From assembly GCF_031656915.1 (NCBI RefSeq), contig NZ_CP134227.1, positions 3,596,001-3,660,000 on the forward strand: a DNA stretch of 64,000 nt. The letters run 5' to 3'. A model generated the notes under the pieces. It ran no database searches, was not told where the DNA came from, and saw only the letters and a program-made list of their open reading frames with translations. The position numbers were made by a program, and so were the translations under genes. The DNA is from Nocardioides marmorisolisilvae (GTDB taxonomy: Bacteria; Actinomycetota; Actinomycetes; Propionibacteriales; Nocardioidaceae). Positions 17,101 through 25,244 of this stretch are shown in pieces (the first letter of the stretch is position 1; every line of letters starts with the position of its first letter).

Positions 17101-17279
17101 AACAGTTCAGCGAGAGTCCCGACTTCGACGAAGCAGTGGTCGACGCTGTCGCCGACAACCAAGGCGCCCACAACAAGATCGCCGACTACTTCTTCACCGA
17201 CGCGCCCGGCCGATCCAACCTGGTCCGTTCGCTGGCCAAGGCATTCCACGAACTGGCTGCCGATGGTGACGTCGCGTAG
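14187..17279 (+). CDS. hsdR: Type I restriction endonuclease subunit R
   Basis: This 1030-residue protein is of normal HsdR length. The N-terminal nuclease domain shows D143 and E157-L-K159 (LDLVLFVNGLPVATLELKTD), a PD-(D/E)xK site. The superfamily 2 motor follows, with SAGSGKT at 319-325 (motif I), IADEAHSSQTGR with DEAH at 437-440 (motif II), SYFAFTATPKAKTLELFG (motif III) and VQTLSRLNRTYR (motif VI). A long helical C-terminus binds the methylase. It completes the HsdRMS enzyme that translocates and cuts unmethylated DNA. All motifs are intact, so the locus looks functional. An IS21 remnant begins about 40 nt after the stop. Confidence 0.95.
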   Translation: MADHNEIKFEQEISEHLAAHGWLYSPSDDGYDAERALFPADVFGWLADTQPDELAKVVKNGSVAEEGQVLDRLVKVLDTPLESGGGTLNVLRKGFQHVSARFDMAQFKPESTLNPATSQRYSQVRLRVMRQVHYSTATRHSLDLVLFVNGLPVATLELKTDFTQTVTDAINQYKKDRPVKDPATGKPQAMFGFGTRALVHFAVSNDEVWMTTRLAGEKTHFLPFNRGTLDGGAGNPPASGGKSTTAYLWEDVFERDAWLNILGRFLHLETRTSRDPISGAVEKSTTLLFPRYHQWDAVTRLTGAVTEEGPGRRYLIQHSAGSGKTNSIAWTAHRLARLQVDNQKVFDSVIVITDRNVLDAQLQEAIKQIDNDAGIVTAIDIDEARKQGATSKSGLLAKALVNGKLIIVVTMQTFPFAMQEIRQNSGLKDKRFAVIADEAHSSQTGRTATELKAVLTSEELESLEDGGEIDVEALLAAEATGRANSSNISYFAFTATPKAKTLELFGRVPEGSVDSRPVPFHVYSMKQAIEERFILDVLRGYHSFQLAFKVAGEAGAEREVDQAEATKRVKQWVKLNPQTIAQKSALIVEHFQENVAPLLEGHAKAMVVADSRVAAGRYKREIDKYVAAKGYDIGTLVAISGSISDAEYGIEDATEASLNPGVGDLRKAFQGDDRKVMIVANKFQTGFDQPLLSAMYVDRRLSGVTAVQTLSRLNRTYRTPSGQVKDTTSVVDFVNQPEDIQAAFEPYFTDAFLETSTDPNLVWDIAGKLDQARIYEEADLDAVVDAWVKGKGNQALDAAFAPALTRFTTRRNTAEAADDKGELDALAIFRKDLGTFARVYDFMSQIIDYGSAVLEKRSIFYRLFDKRLHERTDADDIDLSSLSLLAVRQVDKGKTDLDLGARIGLHGLTEAGSAEKKDPKLVALQEVIERLNDLFGAEEFAQSQSETFVRGLIDRMLENESLVQQARVNSIKQFSESPDFDEAVVDAVADNQGAHNKIADYFFTDAPGRSNLVRSLAKAFHELAADGDVA

Positions 17280-17321
17280 GGGAGTCGATGTCCGGCTCAC
17301 AGACCGGCTGCACCGCCGACC

Positions 17322-17645
17322 ACGGTTCCTGACCGGGTCCGCCGCGGCCGGGGTCACCAAGCTCGGCACCGAGATCGCCGAGGTTCTCACCTTGGGTGAC
17401 GCGCACGGCACCGAGCCACTCATCTCGGCACTTGAGCGAGCGGTCGCGTTCGGCCGCTCGCGCGCTGATGACGTCCGTTCGATCCTGGCCACCAACGGAC
17501 ATGGCCGCAGGCCCATACCGGCGGGTCAGGCGTTGGCGATGACCCTGCCCACGGTGCCCGCCAGGTCGCTGGACGCCTACGCCATCCAGCCCGCGATCGA
17601 GGGGCTTGAGGGAGGTGACGGCTCACGACAGCGACGACTCCGACA
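17322..17645 (+). pseudogene. 3' remnant of an IS21 istA gene
   Basis: This stretch repeats, with scattered differences, the last ~100 codons of the intact istA further on (about 19283-19600), through the istA end into the first bases of istB. Shared residues include AAAGVTKLGTEIAEVLTLG and SLDAYAIQPxIEGLEGG. The 5' part of the gene is missing and the istB start is garbled, so it cannot make a transposase. It is a relic of an earlier, closely related insertion. Confidence 0.85.
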
Positions 17646-17888
17646 TTGCGGATCGCCACCCGAGCGAGGGGGTGTCGGCTGGTGTGCCAACCGGCTGCGT
17701 ATCCAGTCATGTCAACGGGTGTCCCCCCGCAGGGTTTCCAATCTCGGGGCGAACGGAACAGGCGGCCCTCGCACCTTGTGCCCCGCTCAAATCGGACCAA
17801 TGAAGCGTGCAAACTGCGTCAGGTCTCTACAGGTTGGACCCTGCATGCAAGTCTTCGGACGCGTCGGAGAAGTACATGTCCGTGGCCA
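17646..17888. other. Intergenic DNA between istA remnant and intact IS21 element
   Basis: No gene is supported here. It may contain decayed flanks of the earlier insertion. Confidence 0.4.
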
Positions 17889-17895
17889 TGAAAAA

Positions 17896-17959
17896 GTCCC
17901 CACTGGTGGCCAGGTTCGGGTCCCCGCTGGTGGCCGGATAGAAGTCCCCACCCTTCGCG
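17896..17959. repeat. Left-end repeats of the IS21 element
   Basis: GTCCCCACTGGTGGCC (17896-17911), GTCCCCGCTGGTGGCC (17920-17935) and AAGTCCCCACCCTTCGCG (17942-17959). The last two are exactly inverted at the right end with the same 6-nt gap. They are transposase-binding sites by analogy with IS21. Confidence 0.85.
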
Positions 17960-18042
17960 TCGTGTCGTAGCCGACGGTGAGGGCCCTGCGTGGTGACGGT
18001 GGCGGTGCCAACCAGTCACCGAGCACCACGCAGGGGTCTCCA

Positions 18043-19587
18043 TTGAAGAACGCGAAGGAACGAATGGACGTGATTGCCGCCTACCGAGACGTGGGCACTT
18101 ACCGGGGAGCGGCCGCGATCTGCGGCACGACCCACAAGACCGTGCGACGGATCATCGAGGCCCACGAGGCCAGCGGTGTGGGCTCGGCGCCGCCGGTGCG
18201 GGTCCAGCGGAGCAGGAACTACGAGAGCGTGGCCGAGCTGGTCGCGGAGAAGGTCGCCAAGACTGCTGGGAGGATCAGCGCGAAGCGGCTGCTGCCGACC
18301 GCCCGGGCGGCGGGCTATGAAGGGTCGGACCGCAACTTCCGGCGCCTGGTCGCCCAGGCGAAGCGGGAGTGGCGTCAGGGTCAGGTCCGTGCGGGTGGCC
18401 GCCGTCCGGCTGTCTGGTCGCCCGGCGAGGTCCTCGCGATCGACTGGGGTGAGAAGGTCCTCGCGGGCCGCAAGGTCCACGTCTTCTGCGCGGTGCTGGC
18501 GTGGTCGCGGTTCCGGTTCGTCCGGTTCGCCGCCGATGAGCAGCAGGCCACCACGCTGGCGATGCTGGCGGAGTGCTTCGAGGCCCTCGGCGGCGTCCCG
18601 AAGGTCGTGCTCGCCGACCGGATGGCCTGCTTGAAGGGTGGCGTGGTCGCGAACGTTGTCGTCCCGTCGCCGGACTACGTCCGGTTCGCGACCCACTACC
18701 GGTTCCGGCCCGACTTCTGTCATGCCGCTGACCCGGAGTCCAAGGGGATCGTGGAGAACCTGGTCGGCTACGCCAAGGACGACCTGCTGGTCCCGCTCGA
18801 GCTCGACGACGACCCGTGGGCCGGTGGCCTGGCAGGTCTGAACGAGCGGGCCGTCGCCTGGTGCGATGAGGTCAACGCGGCGGTGCACTCGGAGATCCAC
18901 GCGGTTCCGGTCCAGCGGCTGGCCACCGAGGCCGAGTTGCTGGGCGAGTTGCCGTCGTTGCGGCTGGAGGTCGGTCCGAAGCCGACCACCCGGAAGGTCG
19001 ACAAGCTGTCCTGCATCCGGTTCGGCTCGGCCCGCTACTCGGTGCCGAACCGGCTGATCGGCACCGTCGTCACGGTGCTGGTCGACGAACGCGACCGGAT
19101 CCTGCGGGTGGTCGAGCCGGTCACCGGCGAGGTCCACGCCGAACACGGGCTGGTGGCGCCGGGCGAGGTCAGCATCGAGGATGCTCACTACGACCGGCCA
19201 CGCCCCACCACGCCGGCCCGGGGAGCACGCGCCAGGACGCCTGCCGAGCGGGAGTTCCTCGCACTGGGAGGAGTCGCGGAGCAGTTCCTGACCGGGGCCG
19301 CAGCGGCCGGGGTCACCAAGCTGGGCACCGAGATCGCCGAGGTCCTCACCCTGGGTGCCGCGCACGGCACCGGCCCGCTCCTCGCGGCACTCGAGCGAGC
19401 GGTCGCGTTCGGCCGCTGGCGCGCCGACGACGTCCGCTCGATCCTGGCCACCAACGGACATGGCCCCAGGCCCACACCCGCGGGTCAGGCGCTGGTGATG
19501 ACCCTGCCCACGGTGCCCACCAGGTCGCTGGACGCCTACGCCATCCAGCCGCCGATCGAGGGGCTCGAGGGCGGTGAGGTGTCGTGA
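18043..19587 (+). CDS. istA: IS21-family transposase IstA
   Basis: I choose TTG 18043 (514 aa), as the family usually begins xKNxKERMxVIAAYRDVGTYRGAA. A GTG at 17977 and an ATG at 18064 are alternatives. An N-terminal HTH (AAICGTTHKTVRRIIEAHE) is followed by the DDE core: VLAIDWGEK (D), VVLADRMACLKG (D) and ADPESKGIVENLVGYAK (E), then the C-terminal region with SARYSVPNRLIG. It catalyses strand transfer with its helper IstB. No frameshift is seen, so the element should be able to move. Confidence 0.93.
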   Translation: MKNAKERMDVIAAYRDVGTYRGAAAICGTTHKTVRRIIEAHEASGVGSAPPVRVQRSRNYESVAELVAEKVAKTAGRISAKRLLPTARAAGYEGSDRNFRRLVAQAKREWRQGQVRAGGRRPAVWSPGEVLAIDWGEKVLAGRKVHVFCAVLAWSRFRFVRFAADEQQATTLAMLAECFEALGGVPKVVLADRMACLKGGVVANVVVPSPDYVRFATHYRFRPDFCHAADPESKGIVENLVGYAKDDLLVPLELDDDPWAGGLAGLNERAVAWCDEVNAAVHSEIHAVPVQRLATEAELLGELPSLRLEVGPKPTTRKVDKLSCIRFGSARYSVPNRLIGTVVTVLVDERDRILRVVEPVTGEVHAEHGLVAPGEVSIEDAHYDRPRPTTPARGARARTPAEREFLALGGVAEQFLTGAAAAGVTKLGTEIAEVLTLGAAHGTGPLLAALERAVAFGRWRADDVRSILATNGHGPRPTPAGQALVMTLPTVPTRSLDAYAIQPPIEGLEGGEVS

Positions 19588-20363
19588 CCGCGACGACTCC
19601 GCCGCCGCTGCCCGCGGACCTGAACGAGGGTCTGAAGCGGTTGAAGATGGCCGCGATGCGCCGACTGGCACCCGAGCTGCTGGTGACCGCGAAGACCCAA
19701 CGATGGAAGCCCGAGGAGTTCCTCCGCACCCTGGTCGAGGCCGAGATCGCCTCCCGCGACGAGTCCAACGTCCGCACCCGGATGCGACAAGCCGCCTTCC
19801 CGGTCGCCAAACGCCTGGAGGACTTCGACGTCGCCGCCTCCTCGATCCCGGCCGCGACGTTCGACTACCTCTCCTCCTTGGAGTGGATCCGCGCTGCGGA
19901 GAACGCCTGCCTGATCGGGCCCGCCGGCACCGGGAAGTCCCACACGCTCATCGCCTTGGGGATCGCCGCGGTCGAGGCCGGGCACCGGGTCCGGTACTTC
20001 ACCGCCGCAGAGCTCGTCGAGACCCTCTACCGAGGGTTGGCCGACAACTCGGTCGGGAAACTCATCGAGAACCTGCTGCGCCATGACCTCGTGCTCGTCG
20101 ACGAGCTCGGGTTCGCCCCGCTGGACGACACCGGGGCACAGCTGCTGTTCCGCTTCGTCGCGGCCGCCTACGAGCGCCGCTCGCTGGGGATCGCGTCGCA
20201 CTGGCCGTTTGAGTCCTGGGGACGGTTCCTGCCCGAGCACACCACCGCGGTCAGCATGCTCGACCGGCTCCTGCACCACTGCCACACCGTCGTCACCGAC
20301 GGCGACTCCTACCGGATGAAACAGGCCCGAGCGAACGGAGGAACACGACTCAAGACCAGCTGA
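19584..20363 (+). CDS. istB: IS21-family helper ATPase IstB
   Basis: This 259-residue protein from GTG 19584 overlaps istA by 4 nt, so it is translationally coupled. It is a DnaC-like AAA+ ATPase: Walker A LIGPAGTGKSHTLIALG (about 110-126), Walker B LVLVDELGFAPLDDTG, and arginine-finger region YERRSLGIASHWPFESWG. The N-terminal helical part (LNEGLKRLKMAAMRRLAPELL) recruits IstA. The protein selects target DNA and activates IstA. Confidence 0.93.
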   Translation: MTATTPPPLPADLNEGLKRLKMAAMRRLAPELLVTAKTQRWKPEEFLRTLVEAEIASRDESNVRTRMRQAAFPVAKRLEDFDVAASSIPAATFDYLSSLEWIRAAENACLIGPAGTGKSHTLIALGIAAVEAGHRVRYFTAAELVETLYRGLADNSVGKLIENLLRHDLVLVDELGFAPLDDTGAQLLFRFVAAAYERRSLGIASHWPFESWGRFLPEHTTAVSMLDRLLHHCHTVVTDGDSYRMKQARANGGTRLKTS

Positions 20364-20369
20364 ACTCAC

Positions 20370-20409
20370 CGCGAAGGGTGGGGACTTTCAGTTGGCCACC
20401 AGCGGGGAC
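20370..20409. repeat. Right-end repeats of the IS21 element
   Basis: CGCGAAGGGTGGGGACTT (20370-20387) and GGCCACCAGCGGGGAC (20394-20409) are perfect reverse complements of the two inner left-end repeats, with identical 6-nt spacing. Confidence 0.85.
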
Positions 20410-20556
20410 CGCAACTTGGCCGTTGACAAAGTACAAGACAGCATCGATGGATGTCCATACGACCGATGATGCGGCGTAAGCGGCCACGAGCGACCGGACG
20501 ATTTGCTCATGCCGACTGAGGCTTCTCTCGAACTGGAACCAGCGAGAGGCAGTGAT

Positions 20557-22065
20557 ATGCACGTAGCAGCAACACCCCTGGAGTTTCTCCGGCGATCAGA
20601 AGCCATGTTTGCTGGCCGCGTTGCCGTCATTGACGGCGACCGCAGCTTCACCTATGCGGAAATGGCCGAGCGATGTCGCCGCGCTGGCGGAGCCTTAGAA
20701 GCCCGTGGGATCCGCGCCGGGGATCGCGTTGCCACCCTGGCGCGTAACAGTCTCATGATGTTGGAGGCCCACTATGCGGTCCCGGCGGTGGGGGCCGTCC
20801 TGGTTCCGATTAACCACCGCCTCAAACCCATCGAGATTGCTCCGCTGCTGGCTCATGCCGGCGTGAGCTTAGTTCTCGTCGACGACGTCCTCGCAGATTT
20901 GGCAGCGCAATTCGATGTGCCGGCGATGAGCGCAACGGAGTATGAGCGGAGCATCGCGTCAGCGCAGCCTACGATGCGCGAGATTCCAGATGAACACGAT
21001 CTCTTGTCGATAAACTACACAAGTGGCACGACTGGTCGCCCAAAAGGGGTGATGTACGACCATCGGGGTGCGTACTTTCAGGCGCTCGCTATGGTCGCGC
21101 ACAATCATCTGAGTATGGGGACGCGATTCCCCTGGACGTTGCCCATGTTTCATTGCAACGGTTGGACGTACCCATGGGCCGTGTCCGCCGTTGGCGGAAC
21201 CCACGTTTGTCTCGATGCCGTCGATCCGGGGCGCATCTGGGAGCTCGTCCACGATCTCGGTATCACGCACCTCAATGCCGCACCCACGGTCCTCATCAGC
21301 CTGATTGGGCATGAGCTCGCTCGGCCCGTGATCTCCGAGCAGGCCCTGCGAGTTGCCACGGGAGGTGCGCCGCCTTCACCCACGCTTCTCTCGAAGCTTG
21401 CCGACCTCAACATCGACGTGACGCACTTGTACGGCCTGACCGAGACGTATGGGCCAGCAGCGGTCTGCGACTGGCAGCCCGAATGGTCTCGGCTACCCGC
21501 CGCGGAGCAGGCAAGGCTGAAGGCGCGTCAGGGCAATGCCAACGTCCTCGGCGGTCACGCTCGGGTGGTTGGACACGACGGTAACGATGTGCCCGCCGAC
21601 GGGGAGACGGTCGGCGAGGTGGCCCTGCGTGGCAACAATGTGATGCGCGGCTATTTCCGGGATCCCGAAGCGACGAACGAGGCCATTCGCAATGGCTGGT
21701 TCTACTCCGGGGATCTCGCCGTGATGCACCCTGATGGCTACATCGAGTTACGGGACCGGTCCAAGGACATCATCATCTCCGGCGGTGAAAATATCGCCAG
21801 CATTGAGGTCGAGCAGGCCCTGTCCACGCATGGCGACGTTATCGAGGTGGCGGTCGTTGCGATGCCGCATGAGCACTGGGGTGAGGTGCCTGCCGCGTTT
21901 GTCGTTGCGCGCAATAACGTTCGGATCGAGGAGACTGAACTCATCGACTTCGTCCGTACGAAACTCGCCGGATTCAAGGTGCCCAAACGGATCGTCCTCG
22001 TCGACGAGCTGCCCAAGACTGCGACCGGGAAGATCCAGAAGTACGTGCTACGGGCGCGCCTCTGA
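20557..22065 (+). CDS. AMP-forming acyl-CoA synthetase
   Basis: The ATG at 20557 lies 7 nt after GAGAGG and gives 502 residues. ANL-superfamily motifs run in order: YTSGTTGRPKGVMYDHRG (P-loop), MFHCNGWTYPW, VTHLYGLTETYGP, WFYSGDLAV and DRSKDIIISGGENIASIEVE, with the catalytic lysine in KTATGKIQKYVLR near the C-terminus. It activates a carboxylic acid as an acyl-AMP and then a CoA thioester. The sequence resembles the DmdB/fatty-acid ligase branch, but the substrate is not evident. It sits between an IS21 end and a convergent Lrp gene and carries no site of the TetR regulon described below. Confidence 0.9.
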   Translation: MHVAATPLEFLRRSEAMFAGRVAVIDGDRSFTYAEMAERCRRAGGALEARGIRAGDRVATLARNSLMMLEAHYAVPAVGAVLVPINHRLKPIEIAPLLAHAGVSLVLVDDVLADLAAQFDVPAMSATEYERSIASAQPTMREIPDEHDLLSINYTSGTTGRPKGVMYDHRGAYFQALAMVAHNHLSMGTRFPWTLPMFHCNGWTYPWAVSAVGGTHVCLDAVDPGRIWELVHDLGITHLNAAPTVLISLIGHELARPVISEQALRVATGGAPPSPTLLSKLADLNIDVTHLYGLTETYGPAAVCDWQPEWSRLPAAEQARLKARQGNANVLGGHARVVGHDGNDVPADGETVGEVALRGNNVMRGYFRDPEATNEAIRNGWFYSGDLAVMHPDGYIELRDRSKDIIISGGENIASIEVEQALSTHGDVIEVAVVAMPHEHWGEVPAAFVVARNNVRIEETELIDFVRTKLAGFKVPKRIVLVDELPKTATGKIQKYVLRARL

Positions 22066-22076
22066 AGGCTGCCGCG

Positions 22077-22508
22077 TCATCCGGCGCGATTCCATGAATA
22101 CATGACGATCAGAGTCTTGGTGGCTGTCAGTCGCCCCGTGCGTCGCATCTTGTTGACGACGCGCTGCAGGTGATCGACGTCCTCGACGCGTATCCGCACA
22201 AGGACGTCAGGATCGCCAGCGATCGTGTAGAAGGACTCGATCTCGGGCACGTCCTTGAGAATCTGCGCGATCTCACCCGTCTCCGCGCTGCCCTCGAGCC
22301 GGATCTCGGTGAATGCCTCGACGGCGCCTCCAAGGCGATCGTCGACGAGGGCTGTGTACCCCCGGATGACACCAGTGTGTTCGAGGCGCTCGATTCGGCG
22401 GGCGACCGGTGCCGGGGACAGGTTCACCGCCCGCGCGATCTGGGCAACCGGCGCACGGCCGTCCTTGCGGAGAAGTTCGACGATCCGCCGATCTGTCTCA
22501 TCGAGCAC
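22077..22508 (-). CDS. Lrp/AsnC-family regulator
   Basis: This 143-residue protein has an N-terminal HTH (LDETDRRIVELLRKDGRAPVAQIARAVNLSPAPVARRIERLE) and a C-terminal RAM/ligand domain (EAFTEIRL...FYTIAGDPDVLVRIRVEDVDHL). It converges on the acyl-CoA ligase with an 11-nt gap and is divergent from the AceE-like gene, whose promoter must lie in the shared 166 nt (22509-22674). Lrp-type proteins usually control the divergent gene in response to an amino or keto acid, which suits a 2-oxoacid-type enzyme. Confidence 0.92.
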   Translation of the reverse strand: MLDETDRRIVELLRKDGRAPVAQIARAVNLSPAPVARRIERLEHTGVIRGYTALVDDRLGGAVEAFTEIRLEGSAETGEIAQILKDVPEIESFYTIAGDPDVLVRIRVEDVDHLQRVVNKMRRTGRLTATKTLIVMYSWNRAG

Positions 22509-22674
22509 GGCACAATCCCCTCAGCATGATTCGATCTCTAGGAGCGTGATCAAGGGCGAACAATGCCAGACGAGCCGCCCACAATCAACCGAATCGAGCC
22601 TTCAAGGTGCTCAGGTACCCCATCGGCTGGGGTGCGGCTGTCATCCTTTCCCATCGCCGTTGAGAGGACGCGAC

Positions 22675-25014
22675 GTGACCCAACTGAGCTTCCCGGAGCA
22701 ATTCGCTTCGCCGCCGACCAGCAAGGCCACCGTGCTGCGGCGGGTCGCTGACCAGGTGTTGTGGCTGTCAACGGCCATTGTTGACGCGGCCAATCGCGGG
22801 CGACCGAACAACACCGGTGTCAAGGTCGGGGGTCATCAGGCCTCCTCCGCGTCGATGGTCGACATCATGGTTGCCCTTTGGTTCCACTGCTTGACGGCCG
22901 AGGACCGCGTCTCGGTGAAGCCGCATGCCGCGCCGGTGCTGCACGCGATCAACTACCTGCTGGGCGACCTGGACCCGAAGTACCTACCGACCCTCCGAGA
23001 GAAGGGCGGCCTGCAAAGCTATCCGAGTCGCTTGAAGGACCCTGACTCCGTCGACTTCTCAACCGGTTCGGTGGGGATCGGGGCCACAGCGGCGCTCTGG
23101 GCCGCTATGTCGCACCGCTACGTTGCTTCCCACTTCCCGCAGACACCAAGAGCAGGGAGGTTCATTAGCCTCCTCGGCGATGCCGAACTCGACGAGGGCG
23201 CGATCTGGGAGGCCGTGGCTGACCCCTCGGTGGCTTCGCTCGGCGAACTCATGTGGGTCGTTGACCTCAACCGTCAATCGTTAGATCGGGTGGTCCCCGA
23301 TATCCAAACCTACCGACTACAAGCCATGTTCGCTGCTGCCGGTTGGCAGGTCATCACCCTTCCTTGGGGTCGTCAACTGCAGGCGCTGTTCGCCCGCCCC
23401 GCGGGCGAAGAACTACGCGCCCGGCTGACGGAGATGCCCAACGAGGAGTACCAGCGCATCCTCCGCGCGCCCGAGACGGAACTGCACGATCGTGTCGTGA
23501 CCCCCGGGGGCAGCGATGCGCTGCGCGCACTTGTGGCGAGCCTTAGTGGAGCGGAGCTGGCCGCGGCGGTTCGAGACCTTGGAGGGCACGATCTCGAGCT
23601 CCTGGTCGACACGTTCGACAACGCAGATCCGGAACGACCCACCGTCGTGTTCGCGTACACGATCAAGGGGAACAGACTGCCCACGGAAGGTCATCCGAAC
23701 AACCACTCGGCTCTGCTCTCCGAGATGCAGATGCACGCGCTGGCGGACAGCCTTGGAATGTCAATGGACGATCCCTGGCGCCCGTTCGACCCCGGAACCC
23801 CTGAGCACGAGCTTTGTCGTGAGCGCAGTGCCGCATTGCAACGAACGCCGGCCGTGGACGAAGCAAGGCTGAATGTGCCGACCTCGCTCGGTCACCCGTA
23901 CCGCAAGCCGTTGTCAACGCAGGCCGCCCTGGGGCGCCTGCTGGCCGACACGGTGCGCGATGCGCCGGAGGTCGCGCAACGGTTGGTGACCTGCAGCCCC
24001 GACGTCGCGTCGTCGACCAACCTTGGCGGCTGGATCAACAAGACCGGTGTCTGGACGGCGCACAGCCGCCACGACTGGTTCGCCGACGACCCCGATCGCG
24101 TACTGCGCTGGTCGGAGCAGATGACTGGCCAGCACATCGAATTGGGAATCGCCGAGGTGAACCTCGTCGGGCTACTTGGCGAACTCGGGACGACCTGGAG
24201 CCGGTGGGGTCAACGACTGATCCCAGTCGCAACCCTGTATGACCCGTTTGTTGGACGGGCGCTCGAACCCTGGTCCTATGGGATCTATGCCGGTGGGCAG
24301 TCCATCCTGGTCGGCACGCCGTCCGGAGTGACCCTTGCGCCTGAGGGCGGTGCGCATCAGTCGATAACCACGCCCTCGATCGGGCTGGAGCAACCCGGCT
24401 GTGTGGCGTGGGAGCCGGCGTTCGCCCAGGATCTTGAGTGGACCTTCTTGCACGCAATCAAGAGCGTTGGAGTTCCGGGGGGTACCTCCCACTACTTCCG
24501 CCTCTCCACACGTCCGATCCCACCCGAGTTGTCCGAGCCCTCCGATGACCGCCATCTGATGGAACGTCGTCGCCGCCAGGCGATCTCCGGCGGATACAGG
24601 CTGCGGTCTTCCGCGACCGACGACGTCACCCTCGTTGGAGTCGGTGCCATCATGCCCGAGGTGATCGCAGCGGCGAACGCGCTAAGCGCCTACGACCTCA
24701 CTGCGGGGGTGGTCTGTCTGACAAGCCCGGACTTGGTGTTCCGGTCCCTCCAGCAGCGAGGACTCCGAGTGCCCGGTCACGGGGGGTCGATTGTCGGGGA
24801 GTTGTTCCCAGCAACGACGCCGACCCCGATCGTGGCGGTGCTAGACGGGCATCCGCACACACTGGCCTTCCTCGCCGGTGTCAGGGGCGATCCAATCCGC
24901 AGCTTGGGAGTCACCGATTTCGGCCAGTCCAGCGCCCTCGACGAGGCTTACCAGATCCACGGCATTGACGCTGCCGCCATCGTCGATGCGGCCCTCGGCC
25001 TGCTGAACCGCTGA
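22675..25014 (+). CDS. AceE/transketolase-like thiamine-diphosphate enzyme
   Basis: GTG 22675 follows GAGAGGA by 6 nt and gives 779 residues. The frame runs upstream through the Lrp region but is non-coding in character. The ThDP/Mg site is GDAELDE at 168-174 with N199 in DLNRQSLD. This matches homodimeric pyruvate dehydrogenase E1 (GDGEMDE...NLQRLD) apart from GDA for GDG. Later come an ELGIAEVNLVGLLGELG segment with the catalytic Glu and a C-terminal transketolase domain. It is about 100 residues shorter than AceE and no E2 or E3 gene is near. Its substrate may be a 2-oxoacid other than pyruvate, or it may act in a transketolase-like way. Confidence 0.85.
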   Translation: MTQLSFPEQFASPPTSKATVLRRVADQVLWLSTAIVDAANRGRPNNTGVKVGGHQASSASMVDIMVALWFHCLTAEDRVSVKPHAAPVLHAINYLLGDLDPKYLPTLREKGGLQSYPSRLKDPDSVDFSTGSVGIGATAALWAAMSHRYVASHFPQTPRAGRFISLLGDAELDEGAIWEAVADPSVASLGELMWVVDLNRQSLDRVVPDIQTYRLQAMFAAAGWQVITLPWGRQLQALFARPAGEELRARLTEMPNEEYQRILRAPETELHDRVVTPGGSDALRALVASLSGAELAAAVRDLGGHDLELLVDTFDNADPERPTVVFAYTIKGNRLPTEGHPNNHSALLSEMQMHALADSLGMSMDDPWRPFDPGTPEHELCRERSAALQRTPAVDEARLNVPTSLGHPYRKPLSTQAALGRLLADTVRDAPEVAQRLVTCSPDVASSTNLGGWINKTGVWTAHSRHDWFADDPDRVLRWSEQMTGQHIELGIAEVNLVGLLGELGTTWSRWGQRLIPVATLYDPFVGRALEPWSYGIYAGGQSILVGTPSGVTLAPEGGAHQSITTPSIGLEQPGCVAWEPAFAQDLEWTFLHAIKSVGVPGGTSHYFRLSTRPIPPELSEPSDDRHLMERRRRQAISGGYRLRSSATDDVTLVGVGAIMPEVIAAANALSAYDLTAGVVCLTSPDLVFRSLQQRGLRVPGHGGSIVGELFPATTPTPIVAVLDGHPHTLAFLAGVRGDPIRSLGVTDFGQSSALDEAYQIHGIDAAAIVDAALGLLNR

Positions 25015-25201
25015 GGTCCACCCGGGCACACCAGCACTCGGCGCAATTCCGCGCCGATCGACGTGAGGCCCCGTTGCCTCGTTCAACTATGTGAACCAAA
25101 CTTCACCTATGCCGCTCGGGACCTCCCCGTCAGCGAGGACAGTCTGTTTGCCCGTGATGCGCCGTCGATGTGGGACTTCCGGACATCGAACGGCTGGAGT
25201 G
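25015..25201. other. Intergenic, upstream of the BMP-transporter promoter
   Basis: No CDS with a credible start and ribosome site is seen. Together with the 258-nt leader after the promoter (25245-25502) this makes a 488-nt gap. Confidence 0.4.
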
Positions 25202-25244
25202 TTGACAAGATCACACTTCAACTCTAGGTTAATCCTAATTCACA
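25202..25244 (+). promoter_or_regulatory. Promoter with TetR-type operator for the BMP transporter operon
   Basis: TTGACA (25202-25207), a 17-bp spacer and TAGGTT (25225-25230) form a promoter. GGTTAATCCTAATTCACA (25227-25244) overlaps the -10 element. The same promoter layout and a near-identical 18-mer occur at 32027-32069, and a more symmetric version occurs at 31114-31131. Binding here by the TetR at 30308-30916 is inferred. Confidence 0.7.

Larger units (their letters stand above)
17889..20428 (+). mobile_element. IS21-family insertion sequence (ends approximate)
   Basis: Intact istA and istB overlap by 4 nt and are framed by inverted repeats of matching design. On the left are 17920-17935 and 17942-17959, on the right 20370-20387 and 20394-20409, each pair separated by 6 nt. 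An extra repeat copy lies at 17896-17911 on the left. The outer ends are estimated from the TG...CA rule and could be off by about 20 nt. No target duplication was found by eye. Confidence 0.8.

Noticed and set aside
22255-22674. N-terminal extension of the AceE-like protein over the Lrp gene
   Set aside because: The extra 140 residues are antisense to the Lrp coding region and rich in Arg and Ser. GTG 22675 has a good ribosome site.
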